DNA from: Gulosibacter molinativorax
GTDB lineage: Bacteria; Actinomycetota; Actinomycetes; Actinomycetales; Microbacteriaceae
Direction: 5' to 3'
NCBI RefSeq assembly: GCF_003010915.2
Contig: NZ_CP028426.1
Span: 2,108,001-2,172,000, forward strand
DNA length: 64,000 nt
Within the stretch, counting starts at the first letter, position 1. Each line of letters opens with the position of its first letter. Below the pieces are notes generated by a model. The model saw nothing but the letters and a program-made list of their open reading frames with translations, was not told the origin of the DNA and did not search any database. Below, in pieces: positions 54,664 to 62,906 of the stretch. Both the position numbers and the translations under genes were made by a program.

Positions 54664-56859
54664 CTATTTTATCGGCGGCAGCGGCGGCATGCCACGTCCG
54701 TCGCGCGGCGCGTTCGGCTGGCCGCCTTGCTGCGACGGGTCTGGTGTACCGCCGGGCGTAGGTTGGCCGGGCGCCGTCTGGCCCGGCGGCACCTGGCCAG
54801 GCGCCGTTTGCCCCGGCCCCATCTGACCAGGCGCAGCACCTGGCTGCCCCGGCGTCGCCGGTCCAACCCGCGTAGGCCCAGCCCCGGCCCCGCGCCCACG
54901 CGCCGCGGCCTGGTCGCGCATCCACGCGGCCTCGGCATCGAGCATGCGTTGCGAGTACGGGTCGATCCGCTCGCCCCGCCGAGCCGCATCCTCTGCTGCC
55001 ATACGAGCCGTGTTCAGCGTCGTGCGCGCCTGCGCCTCGTTCCAGCGGTGCGAGGTATCTGCCGCCGCCTGCCGCACCGCGAGCCCCTCCAACGAATCGA
55101 AGAGCGAGACCGAAGTCGTTGCATCCACCGCCGGAAGCCGCGTCGTCACCGCGTTGCCGACCGTGTTGAGCCACAGCGATACGACGTTCGCGGCACGCTC
55201 GAGCGGGCTCGAGTGCAGCGTCACCGACTGGATCCGCTCCCCCGGCACCAGCGCGACGCGACGAGTCAGCCACCCCTTGCGGAGGTACACGACGCCGCGA
55301 TCGATCGCGTAGCCGAGGCTCCGCCACTGCACCGGGTGCAGCCACCAGGACCTCGAGGGCGCCGGCACGAACGCATCCTGCCGCCCCTTCGCCATCGCCG
55401 TGCTCAGGATCCGCACGGTCTGCGGGCTCATGTGCATCGGCAGCACGAGCGCAAGCACGCGCTGCACTTCGTCCCACGTGCCAACCGGAAGAATCACCTG
55501 TCGACGCTGGTTCGAGTTCTGCTCATTGTTGTCGTCGCTCGCGCTCCCCATGAGGTCGGCGCGGTCGATTTTCACCTCGTACCACTTGAACGGTCGCCAG
55601 ATCCACGGCTGCCGCACCTGTACCGCGTGGATGCGCCCGGGCGGCACGGTGTCGCTCATCTGGCTGAGCGCACCTCGACCGACCCGAATCCCGTCGGGCG
55701 TGCCCGCGATCGTGTAGTTCATGGAAGAGATGAGCGTGGAAAGTGACGCCATCCCGCCAAAAATGAGCGAGAGCACGACGAAACCGAGGAGAAACAGTAG
55801 TCCCGTGATGTAGGCGATGAACACCCTCTCTCCGGTCTCACCGGCAATCAGCAGCGAAATCGGGATAAGCGCGATCACACCGACGACGAACAGGACGATT
55901 CCGGCGAACGCGACGGTCAGGAAGGTCGCGCCCGCGATCCGCCCCGCTGAAACCCGCACGACGGCAGGTTCGGGCGCGGTCCCGGCCGGAAGTTCGGGAT
56001 TCGAAAAGTCCTCGACCGCCGCGTCAATGTAATCGCCGAGCGTGCGTGCACGGCGTCGCGGCGCGGGCGTGGCCCCACCCGGCGCGCCCGGGGCACTTCC
56101 GCCTACCGGCACCGCAGGACCTTGCCCACCGGCAGGGCCGACTGGATGCGCCGGCCCGCTCTCGTAGGCCTCGCGGCGTTCTGCCTGCTTGTTTCGCTTC
56201 GCGCCGGATGCACGGCGCAAGATTTCGGCGCGCAGCCGCTCGGCCTCGTCTTTGCCGAGGTATTGGAGCTTGATGTCGGCGTCCTTACCAGCACCGCTGG
56301 TCTCGAGAATTGTGAGTCCGAGTGCCCGTGCAAACAACGGGCGATTGAGGTTCACCGACTGCAGCCGATCAAGCCTCGCCTGTCGGTTCGCCTTGCCGAT
56401 CACACCGCTGCGCATCTCGAACACCTCGGGAGTCAGGCGGAAGTACTTGTTCCGATAGACCATGACCGAGCCGACAATCGACAACCCAATAATGACGAGC
56501 ACGAGGATCCCTGCGATCAGCAGTATGAGACCGATCGACTCGCCGCCACCGCGCTCGACGATTCTCGCCAAGCTGCTGACGAATATCCAGAAAATCGCGA
56601 ACAAGGCACCGAGCAGACCGGCGATCATCCCGACCCACGGCGTGAACTTGTGCAGCCGATGCCACTCACCGTCAGCGAGGTTCCGAACCGGTCCGCCAGA
56701 TGACGGTTGCGAAGGTTGCTGCATCGGTGGTTGCTGCCTGGGATGCTGCTGCCAATGCGGCGGTACCTGACCTTGCGGGTGATAGCCAGGCTGCCCCGGC
56801 TGCTGATACTGGCCGGGCCCCTGCCCATTCCAGCCCTGCGGCGGATTCTGCTGCGTCAT
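54664..56859 (-). CDS. large PH-domain (bPH2, YdbT-type) membrane protein
   Basis: The 731 residues have a Gln/Pro/Gly-rich N-terminus (1-60), paired membrane helices near 75-130, three bacterial PH (bPH2) segments, further membrane helices near 310-370, and a C-terminal Pro/Gly/Gln tail with PGQTAPGQ-like repeats. The first PH segment reads NKYFRLTPEVFEMRSGVIGKANRQARLDRLQSVNLN. The function is unknown; a membrane or envelope role is likely. It overlaps the smaller PH gene by one base (TAATG), so the two are co-translated. Confidence 0.88.
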   Translation of the reverse strand: MTQQNPPQGWNGQGPGQYQQPGQPGYHPQGQVPPHWQQHPRQQPPMQQPSQPSSGGPVRNLADGEWHRLHKFTPWVGMIAGLLGALFAIFWIFVSSLARIVERGGGESIGLILLIAGILVLVIIGLSIVGSVMVYRNKYFRLTPEVFEMRSGVIGKANRQARLDRLQSVNLNRPLFARALGLTILETSGAGKDADIKLQYLGKDEAERLRAEILRRASGAKRNKQAERREAYESGPAHPVGPAGGQGPAVPVGGSAPGAPGGATPAPRRRARTLGDYIDAAVEDFSNPELPAGTAPEPAVVRVSAGRIAGATFLTVAFAGIVLFVVGVIALIPISLLIAGETGERVFIAYITGLLFLLGFVVLSLIFGGMASLSTLISSMNYTIAGTPDGIRVGRGALSQMSDTVPPGRIHAVQVRQPWIWRPFKWYEVKIDRADLMGSASDDNNEQNSNQRRQVILPVGTWDEVQRVLALVLPMHMSPQTVRILSTAMAKGRQDAFVPAPSRSWWLHPVQWRSLGYAIDRGVVYLRKGWLTRRVALVPGERIQSVTLHSSPLERAANVVSLWLNTVGNAVTTRLPAVDATTSVSLFDSLEGLAVRQAAADTSHRWNEAQARTTLNTARMAAEDAARRGERIDPYSQRMLDAEAAWMRDQAAARGRGAGAGPTRVGPATPGQPGAAPGQMGPGQTAPGQVPPGQTAPGQPTPGGTPDPSQQGGQPNAPRDGRGMPPLPPIK

Positions 56860-57341
56860 TAAAGACCTGCCCGGCGGGTCTCGGCCACGCGGATGAGGTG
56901 GTCACGCAATCCGTTCGCTTCTTCGAGCGGCAGCCCGGGAATCGCAAGTCCGGTGGATGCGGCGGCGGTGACCATCTTCAGGCTCGCGAGCCCGAGCATC
57001 CGCTCGATCGGGCCTCGGCTGATGTCGACGAGCTGGAGGCGACCGTAAGGCACGGCAACCATGCGGCTCCACCAAATGCCCTGGCGGTAGACGATGTCGT
57101 CTTCACGCAGGGCGTAACCAATCGCGCGCGTACGAATGACCACGAAGAAGATCTGTGAGGCGAAGATCACCGCGGGAATCGCGCCGAACAGCCACCACCA
57201 GCCGTCATCCGGGATAAAGCTAAGCCCAACGGCGACGGCGATAAAGAAGAGAGTCGTGATCGCGTAGTTGATAGCTCCGAGCGTCGCGTACTTGCTCGAG
57301 ACGCGGCGCCATTGGATGTTCGGATGGTCGATAGCGCTCAT
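56859..57341 (-). CDS. small PH-domain (bPH2) membrane protein
   Basis: The 160 residues contain two membrane helices (about 20-62) and one bPH2 domain (RTRAIGYALREDDIVYRQGIWWSRMVAVPYGRLQLVDISRGPIERMLGLASLKM). It is the usual partner of the larger PH protein downstream. It is the first gene of the run that leads to panC and lysS visible in this window; the fol genes that often precede it are not here. Confidence 0.9.
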   Translation of the reverse strand: MSAIDHPNIQWRRVSSKYATLGAINYAITTLFFIAVAVGLSFIPDDGWWWLFGAIPAVIFASQIFFVVIRTRAIGYALREDDIVYRQGIWWSRMVAVPYGRLQLVDISRGPIERMLGLASLKMVTAAASTGLAIPGLPLEEANGLRDHLIRVAETRRAGL

Positions 57342-57679
57342 TATTCTCCCGGTTACGTGCGTGAACGCTGCCTAAGTGTAGGCGAGGGGCCACACCCCGA
57401 ACTGACTTCTCCGACGCCAGTTGTAGCGCGGTTCATCCGCCCGACCAGACCAAATACGCCCCGCATGACAACTGGGAATGGGCCGTTGCTAGAATGAATC
57501 GCTATTGAGCCTGAGTGGCGCGTCTGCTGCACACCAGGCTTCCCGCCCGCGACAGCGCGCCGGTTCCACCGGGGTGTTCCTCAGTTCGCGGGGCGCATTA
57601 TGGAAGGATTGCGCTAGATATTGAAGACCTTCGCTGAGCCCGCATCCATGTTGGCCGCGTCTAAGGACGGTGACATCTC
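57342..57679 (+). promoter_or_regulatory. intergenic region with exporter promoter and long 5' leader
   Basis: No gene is seen. At 57466-57495 the plus strand has TGACAA, 18 bases, TAGAAT, a good promoter. The leader to the GTG start at 57680 is about 180 bases and can form GC-rich stems (for example GGTTCCACCGGGG with neighbouring CCCG runs near 57565). AAGGACGG lies above the start. No known riboswitch was recognised. Confidence 0.5.
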
Positions 57680-58681
57680 GTGAGCGATCAGCCCACAACA
57701 CAAGCAGCGTCATCCCCAGGTGGCGTGACGGCGGCCGCGGCTCTCCCTCTCGCCACGAACCCGCACTCCAAGCATGAGGAGAAGGAATTCGAGAGCCTTA
57801 AGGACTCCGCCTTCGCTCAAACCGTCCGCAGGACGCGCGGCGACCTCAGCGACCTCCGCACGGTCAGCGGTCGCCCGCCCCTGGGCCGATACATCAAGCA
57901 GCTCGTTGATCGTCGCCACTTCATCTGGTGGGACTCGAAGAGCAGGGTCTCGACCGCGAACGTCGAAGACCGACTCGGGTCGTTCTGGCTGATCCTTCGC
58001 CCCCTGCTGGATGCGATGTTCTACTGGCTCATCTTCGGCCTCCTGCTCAACATGAGCCGCGGGATGTCGAACTACATTGCGTTCGTCATCATCGGTGTGT
58101 TCATGTTCCAGAGCACCTCATCGGCAATCAATGCCGGCACGAAGGTGATCTCGTCGAACAAATCGATGATTCGTGCGTTCCAGTTCCCGCGTGCGGCACT
58201 GCCGCTGGCGGTGCTCGTGCGCGAGTTTCTCCAGCGCATCCCCGCGATTTTCGTGATGATCGCGATCATCATGGTGATCCCGCCGCACGAGCTGCCGACC
58301 ACCGCGTGGTTGCTGTTCCCGGTCATCCTCTTGATTCAGCTGTGCATGGACTTCGGCCTGCTGCTTGTCTTCTCGCGACTTGGGGTAATGCTGCCCGACC
58401 TCTCAAAGGCCGTTCCGTTCGCGACGCGTCTGCTGATGTATGGCTCGGGCGTGATCTTCCCGATCGATCGCTTCGTCAACCACCCGACGTTGATGGCGAT
58501 TATCGAGCTGAATCCGATTTACGTGGTGCTCGACATGTACCGACTGGTGTTGATCGATGGCGTGGTCCCGCCGACGCACCACTGGATCGTGCTGTGCTCG
58601 TGGGCCTTCGGCCTGCTGATCGTTGGTTTCTTGTTCTTCTGGCAGGGAGAGGAGTCGTACTCACGTGAGCGAACCTACTGA
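57680..58681 (+). CDS. polysaccharide/teichoic acid ABC exporter permease (TagG/Wzm-like)
   Basis: The 333 residues start with a disordered 65-residue cytosolic part and then an ABC2 membrane domain with six helices (LDAMFYWLIFGLLLNMSRGMSNYIAFVIIGVFMFQSTSSAI onward, ending FGLLIVGFLFFWQGEESYSRERTY). This end is typical of exporters of wall polysaccharides or lipopolysaccharide O-chains. The start is GTG 57680. The stop overlaps the ATPase gene. The two form one flippase/exporter. Confidence 0.88.
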   Translation: MSDQPTTQAASSPGGVTAAAALPLATNPHSKHEEKEFESLKDSAFAQTVRRTRGDLSDLRTVSGRPPLGRYIKQLVDRRHFIWWDSKSRVSTANVEDRLGSFWLILRPLLDAMFYWLIFGLLLNMSRGMSNYIAFVIIGVFMFQSTSSAINAGTKVISSNKSMIRAFQFPRAALPLAVLVREFLQRIPAIFVMIAIIMVIPPHELPTTAWLLFPVILLIQLCMDFGLLLVFSRLGVMLPDLSKAVPFATRLLMYGSGVIFPIDRFVNHPTLMAIIELNPIYVVLDMYRLVLIDGVVPPTHHWIVLCSWAFGLLIVGFLFFWQGEESYSRERTY

Positions 58682-59573
58682 TACGTCTCAGGTCGAAGTG
58701 GTCGAAAACGAGGAAGGCGATCTTCTCCCTCCCCCGGAGAAGGTCGACGTCACGGATGCGGAGGTGACCGTATTCGCAGCCGACGTTCACATGGACTATC
58801 GGGTCACCCTCGACGCCGACAAGAACTCGAAGCGCGGCAAGCTGCAAATCGGCAAAGCCCGTACGACGTTCCACGCCTTGCGCGGCGTCTCGCTGTACGC
58901 CTGCGAGGGCGAGTTCGTCGGCTTGCTTGGCCGCAATGGATCCGGCAAGAGCACATTCCTGCGAGTCCTCGCGGGTCTCGAGACGCCCACCTCCGGCACC
59001 GTCATGGCCACCGCCAAGCCGCAGCTGCTCGGCGTCAGCGCGGCGCTCCTGCCGAATCTCTCCGGTCTCGAAAACATCCGGCTCGGGTTGCTCGCGATGG
59101 GAATGTCGCCGGAAGAGGCCGAAGCCCGTCGTGATCGCATCGTCGAGTTCGCTGACATCGGTGACTCCATCCGGATGCCGATGCGCACCTACTCGTCCGG
59201 TATGGGCGCGCGCCTGCGCTTCGCAATCTCAGTGGCCGCCGACCCGGAGATTATCATGATCGACGAGGCGCTCGCCACGGGCGACGCAGCATTCCTCGAG
59301 CGATCTCAGCTCGCGATGCGTCAGCTCATGACTCGTTCGGGCACCGGCTTCCTTGTAAGCCACTCTGCTGGCACGATCGAGAGCATGTGCAGCCGTGCGG
59401 TGTGGATGGACCAGGGCCAGGTCGTTGCGGATGGCGAGCCAAGCGAGGTGTTGCGCCAGTATCAGCGTTTCGCAAAGGCGCTCGCCAAGGGCCGTCCCGA
59501 AGGCGCGGCCAAGATTCGACGCGAGCAGCGCGAGGCGCTCGAGGCCCGCAATTTCCTGCCGGGTAACCACTAA
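58665..59573 (+). CDS. polysaccharide/teichoic acid ABC exporter ATPase (TagH/Wzt-like)
   Basis: The start is GTG 58665, overlapping the permease by 17 bases. The 302 residues carry Walker A GRNGSGKSTFLR, signature TYSSGMGARLRFA and Walker B EIIMIDEALATGD; the YSSGM and IDEALATGD forms are those of the polysaccharide-export subgroup. A 60-residue acidic leader precedes the domain. No long C-terminal carbohydrate-binding domain is present, so it is of the short TagH type. Confidence 0.9.
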   Translation: MSEPTDTSQVEVVENEEGDLLPPPEKVDVTDAEVTVFAADVHMDYRVTLDADKNSKRGKLQIGKARTTFHALRGVSLYACEGEFVGLLGRNGSGKSTFLRVLAGLETPTSGTVMATAKPQLLGVSAALLPNLSGLENIRLGLLAMGMSPEEAEARRDRIVEFADIGDSIRMPMRTYSSGMGARLRFAISVAADPEIIMIDEALATGDAAFLERSQLAMRQLMTRSGTGFLVSHSAGTIESMCSRAVWMDQGQVVADGEPSEVLRQYQRFAKALAKGRPEGAAKIRREQREALEARNFLPGNH

Positions 59574-59582
59574 CACGACCCT

Positions 59583-59630
59583 ACAAAGCGGCCGGGTAAG
59601 TCAGGATACTGACTCACCCGGCCGCTTTGT
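59583..59630 (+). terminator. 48-bp hairpin after the exporter operon
   Basis: ACAAAGCGGCCGGGT and ACCCGGCCGCTTTGT are perfect 15-bp arms, continued by AGTCAG / CTGACT around a 4-base loop. It lies between the convergent ATPase and epimerase genes and can serve both. Confidence 0.9.
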
Positions 59631-59645
59631 TGTCCAAGCCGGAGG

Positions 59646-60809
59646 CTATCGCTTGAGACCGTCGTCGAACTCAGGGATGCGGTTGCCCACGCCGAGTAGT
59701 TCGGCGATCGCGGAGAGTGTGCGTTCCGCCGCCTTGCCGTCACCGTAAGGGTTCACGGCGTTCGCCATTGCGTCATACGCCGCCTGGTCGGTCAGGAGCT
59801 CCGTGACGTCGTCGAAAATACGTTGCTCGTCGGTGCCGATGAGTCGGACGGTACCCGCCTCGACCGCCTCGGGACGCTCGGTGTTCTCACGCATTACAAG
59901 CACGGGCTTACCGAGCGAGGGTGCCTCTTCCTGGACCCCACCAGAGTCGGTGAGCACAACGGTCGCGAGGTTCAGCGCGTGGGTGAACTCCCCGTACGGC
60001 ATGGGCTCGGTGACAATGACGTTCTCGAGCCCGTCGAGATACGGGAGCACGGCTTCCCGAACGGCCGGGTTCTTGTGCGCGGGGAGCAGGAACAGCACGT
60101 CGGGCTGAGTCTCAGCGAGACGCTTGATCGCACGACCCACACCGTGCATCGCTTCGCCCTGGTTCTCGCGGCGGTGCGTCGTAATGACCACGAGCTTGCG
60201 GCCTTCGTTAACCTGGCGCTCAACGTCAATAAGAGCCGCGTCGCTGAACGGCACGTCGAGCTCGACGACATCCAGCAGCGCGTCAATCACCGTATTACCG
60301 GTGACGTAGACGTCCTTCACGTCGACAGCTTCGCGGAGCAGATTTGCGCGACTCACCGAGGTGGGCGCGAGGTGCAGGGAGGAAATCTGCGAGGTCATCT
60401 TTCGGTTCGCCTCTTCGGGGAACGGCGAGAAGATGTCGAAACTGCGCAGACCCGCTTCCGCGTGAACGACAGGAATCCCCCGGTAGAACGCGGCAATGCC
60501 CGCCGCGGTGGACGTGGTGGTGTCGCCCTGGACGATCACGGCGTCGGGCTTTTCGGACTCGAGCACCTCGTCGAGACCCGAAATCGTCTTTGCCATGACG
60601 GCGTTGAGGGTCTGGCGGGGCGCGATGATATTGAGGTCGAAATCCGGAGTGATTCCGAAAAGCTCATTAACTTGGTCAAGCATTTCGCGGTGCTGACCCG
60701 TCACGGTGACGACGCATTCGAACTCTGAGGAAGCCTCCAATGCCTTGACGATCGGGGCCATCTTGATGGCTTCCGGACGCGTGCCGTAAATCGGCATGAT
60801 TTTCTTCAA
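59646..60809 (-). CDS. wecB: UDP-N-acetylglucosamine 2-epimerase (non-hydrolysing)
   Basis: The likely start is TTG 60809 (LKKIMPIYGTRPEAIKMAP), 4 bases after AAGGAG; ATG 60797 lacks a site. The 387 residues match WecB/MnaA: GTRPEAIKMAPIVKAL, GDTTTSTAAGIAAFY, HAEAGLRSFD, EEANRKMTSQ and LTDSGGVQEEAPSLGKPVLVMRENTERPE. It interconverts UDP-GlcNAc and UDP-ManNAc, a precursor of wall teichoic acids and capsules. It fits the exporter pair next to it. Confidence 0.95.
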   Translation of the reverse strand: MKKIMPIYGTRPEAIKMAPIVKALEASSEFECVVTVTGQHREMLDQVNELFGITPDFDLNIIAPRQTLNAVMAKTISGLDEVLESEKPDAVIVQGDTTTSTAAGIAAFYRGIPVVHAEAGLRSFDIFSPFPEEANRKMTSQISSLHLAPTSVSRANLLREAVDVKDVYVTGNTVIDALLDVVELDVPFSDAALIDVERQVNEGRKLVVITTHRRENQGEAMHGVGRAIKRLAETQPDVLFLLPAHKNPAVREAVLPYLDGLENVIVTEPMPYGEFTHALNLATVVLTDSGGVQEEAPSLGKPVLVMRENTERPEAVEAGTVRLIGTDEQRIFDDVTELLTDQAAYDAMANAVNPYGDGKAAERTLSAIAELLGVGNRIPEFDDGLKR

Positions 60810-60995
60810 GATTCTCCTTGGACAGGTCGACGAGCGTGAAGGACGCCACGTGGCAGGGTGATCGTCCGCGCCGAACAAGCGATTTTCACATGAGATCACA
60901 ACGCACACCAGTAGGCGTCACAGGTGTTGTCGCAATTTCAACACCGAGTTCACACTACCAAGATGAACGGCATTCATAAGTTGGGCATCAATTTG

Positions 60996-62840
60996 TCATC
61001 GCTTGACGCGCGGAATCCAGTCGCCTTCGAGCCACTGCACGGCGAGCACCAACCGCCATGTAATGAGCTGTAGCCAACGCGGGCTCTTGTCCGCGGGGGC
61101 AAGCCCGCGCGCGCTCTTTTCACCGACTGTCGCGGATTCTTCGACTATTTGGACGATTTCCGGGTCAAGGTTGCGACGCAAGGTGCGCCACTGGATGTGT
61201 GATGTCACGTATTTCGCGGCGCTCGAGATTGGTGCGGTTACGAACTCCCTGTCCGTAATGCGTTCCGCCGCGCTCTGGTCCACGGTGCCGGTATACGGCT
61301 GTGGCTTCGCACTGCGTTCCTCGAAGTAGTCATCTGAGATCCCAGGCACCGGACCGGAAGCTTCGAATCGAAATCGGCCATTATTGGCGAGCGGCACACG
61401 CAGCGATTCGGGCCACACCGCTTCGACTGCTAAGTAGGCCGAAATCTGCCGCATCCGGCTGAACGGCGGCAACTCATCGGCGACCGCGGTCACCTCTGAA
61501 TCGACATACGGGTAGAAGATTTCCGAGTCACGATCTAGCTGTATGGCATGTGGCTGCAGGTATCGGCTCGAACGAATGTCACGCCCCCACATGTAGAGAA
61601 TCTCGAGGTTCGTGAACGCGGGAACACTGGCCGCCCAGCGCTCCACCTCGCCTCTTACTTTGGCGTTGAGGGTAGGCGTCAAGACGTCATCGTTGCGACT
61701 GTCGAGTAGTCGCCACGTAGCCTCGAGGGCGTTGTCGGCCGTCCGTTCCAGCACTCCTTTAAACAAGGGCCATTGACCGGCAGCCAGAGACTCCCCTTGA
61801 TGAATTGGGTCGCTCACCGCATATGGTGACACGAGTGCCTCGGAAGGGATGAATCCCTGTGACTCTCGGATGCTTGCGCGCATTGACTCAACGATGCTCG
61901 TGGGGTCAATGAGTTCGGGAGTCTTCACCTTCAGTTCGACGCCAGCTAAGGCCGCGAGTTGCGAGGCGACCATCACCTCTTCGCTGTTGGCGTCGCCTTG
62001 ACACACCGCGGTGATTTTCGTGGCCGTGGATTCCTTGAGCAGCCCCAGGAGCAGGCGGCTATCAATACCACCGCTGAGCCGCAGCTGGATCTCCTCGCGA
62101 GGTTGCGCGTCCAAGAGCCGCGTGACGGCTGCCCGGAGGGCAGCAACGAGCTCGTCCGCCCCAGTTCGGCGCGGGTCCTCCCGCTCTTGCAGGTTTGTTT
62201 GCGGCGCGGTGGGCGCCGCTATCAGTTGGACCTTTCCGCGTGCGACCGACAAGGAGGTCCGTGGTGGCAGCGCCATAACTCCCGCAAACGGCGTATGACC
62301 GCTGACAGAGAACCCAAAATTGAGGTACTCCAGAAGATATTCTCGAGACACCTTGATGCGTCGACGCGAATTCGCCGCGAGGGCGATGGCGATCACGAGC
62401 GGTCGATTCGAGACATAGACAAAGTCTGCGTCTTCCGCATAGTGAATCGCTTCGAGGGTCGGAGCGGTGTTCCAAGCGACGATGCGGTCGGTGCTCTTAT
62501 CACCACGGATGGCGGCGTATGAACCATACGAACTGTCGTCGAGTCGAATTGTGCCCGCCCGCGTCGTCGAGCCGTTGAGCAGTCGACTCGCTGTCTTGGG
62601 CGCAGATGCCGCAACCCAACGGCCCGACTTCAATACGAGTGAATCGTCGATCCCATCCGGATTCCAGCGGAGAAGAGTCCCGCCATCAGTCGAGATTCCC
62701 GCAAACGCAGTCGCCTTGGTCGAATACCGTTTTCCCAAATACTGCGGATACGTGCGCTCGCTAGCCCGCACCACAGCAGCAATTCTTCGCTCCGCACGTG
62801 CAGATTCCGGTTTTGGGATTACTGCGAGAAGTACTGCCAT
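60996..62840 (-). CDS. asparagine-synthetase-like protein
   Basis: The 614 residues have an N-terminal Ntn-like half (1-210, with AVLLAVIPKPES at the start) and a C-terminal ATP-pyrophosphatase half with PP-loop LRLSGGIDSRLLL near residue 253. The catalytic Cys2 of the glutamine amidotransferase domain is absent (MAVLL), so glutamine cannot be the ammonia donor by the usual route. Homologues of this kind occur in surface-polysaccharide clusters, where they may amidate or aminoacylate a sugar acid. It lies between the epimerase and a glycosyltransferase on the same strand. Confidence 0.82.
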   Translation of the reverse strand: MAVLLAVIPKPESARAERRIAAVVRASERTYPQYLGKRYSTKATAFAGISTDGGTLLRWNPDGIDDSLVLKSGRWVAASAPKTASRLLNGSTTRAGTIRLDDSSYGSYAAIRGDKSTDRIVAWNTAPTLEAIHYAEDADFVYVSNRPLVIAIALAANSRRRIKVSREYLLEYLNFGFSVSGHTPFAGVMALPPRTSLSVARGKVQLIAAPTAPQTNLQEREDPRRTGADELVAALRAAVTRLLDAQPREEIQLRLSGGIDSRLLLGLLKESTATKITAVCQGDANSEEVMVASQLAALAGVELKVKTPELIDPTSIVESMRASIRESQGFIPSEALVSPYAVSDPIHQGESLAAGQWPLFKGVLERTADNALEATWRLLDSRNDDVLTPTLNAKVRGEVERWAASVPAFTNLEILYMWGRDIRSSRYLQPHAIQLDRDSEIFYPYVDSEVTAVADELPPFSRMRQISAYLAVEAVWPESLRVPLANNGRFRFEASGPVPGISDDYFEERSAKPQPYTGTVDQSAAERITDREFVTAPISSAAKYVTSHIQWRTLRRNLDPEIVQIVEESATVGEKSARGLAPADKSPRWLQLITWRLVLAVQWLEGDWIPRVKR

Positions 62841-62906
62841 GGTGTTCCTGCTTTCTCTACTCGTGTAGGGGCGTAGTTCCCGCCGCTTGCAACGCGATTA
62901 CGAGTG

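Noticed and set aside
57489..57713. Minus-strand 74-codon frame in the exporter leader
   Set aside because: No start signal and it overlaps the exporter promoter and start.
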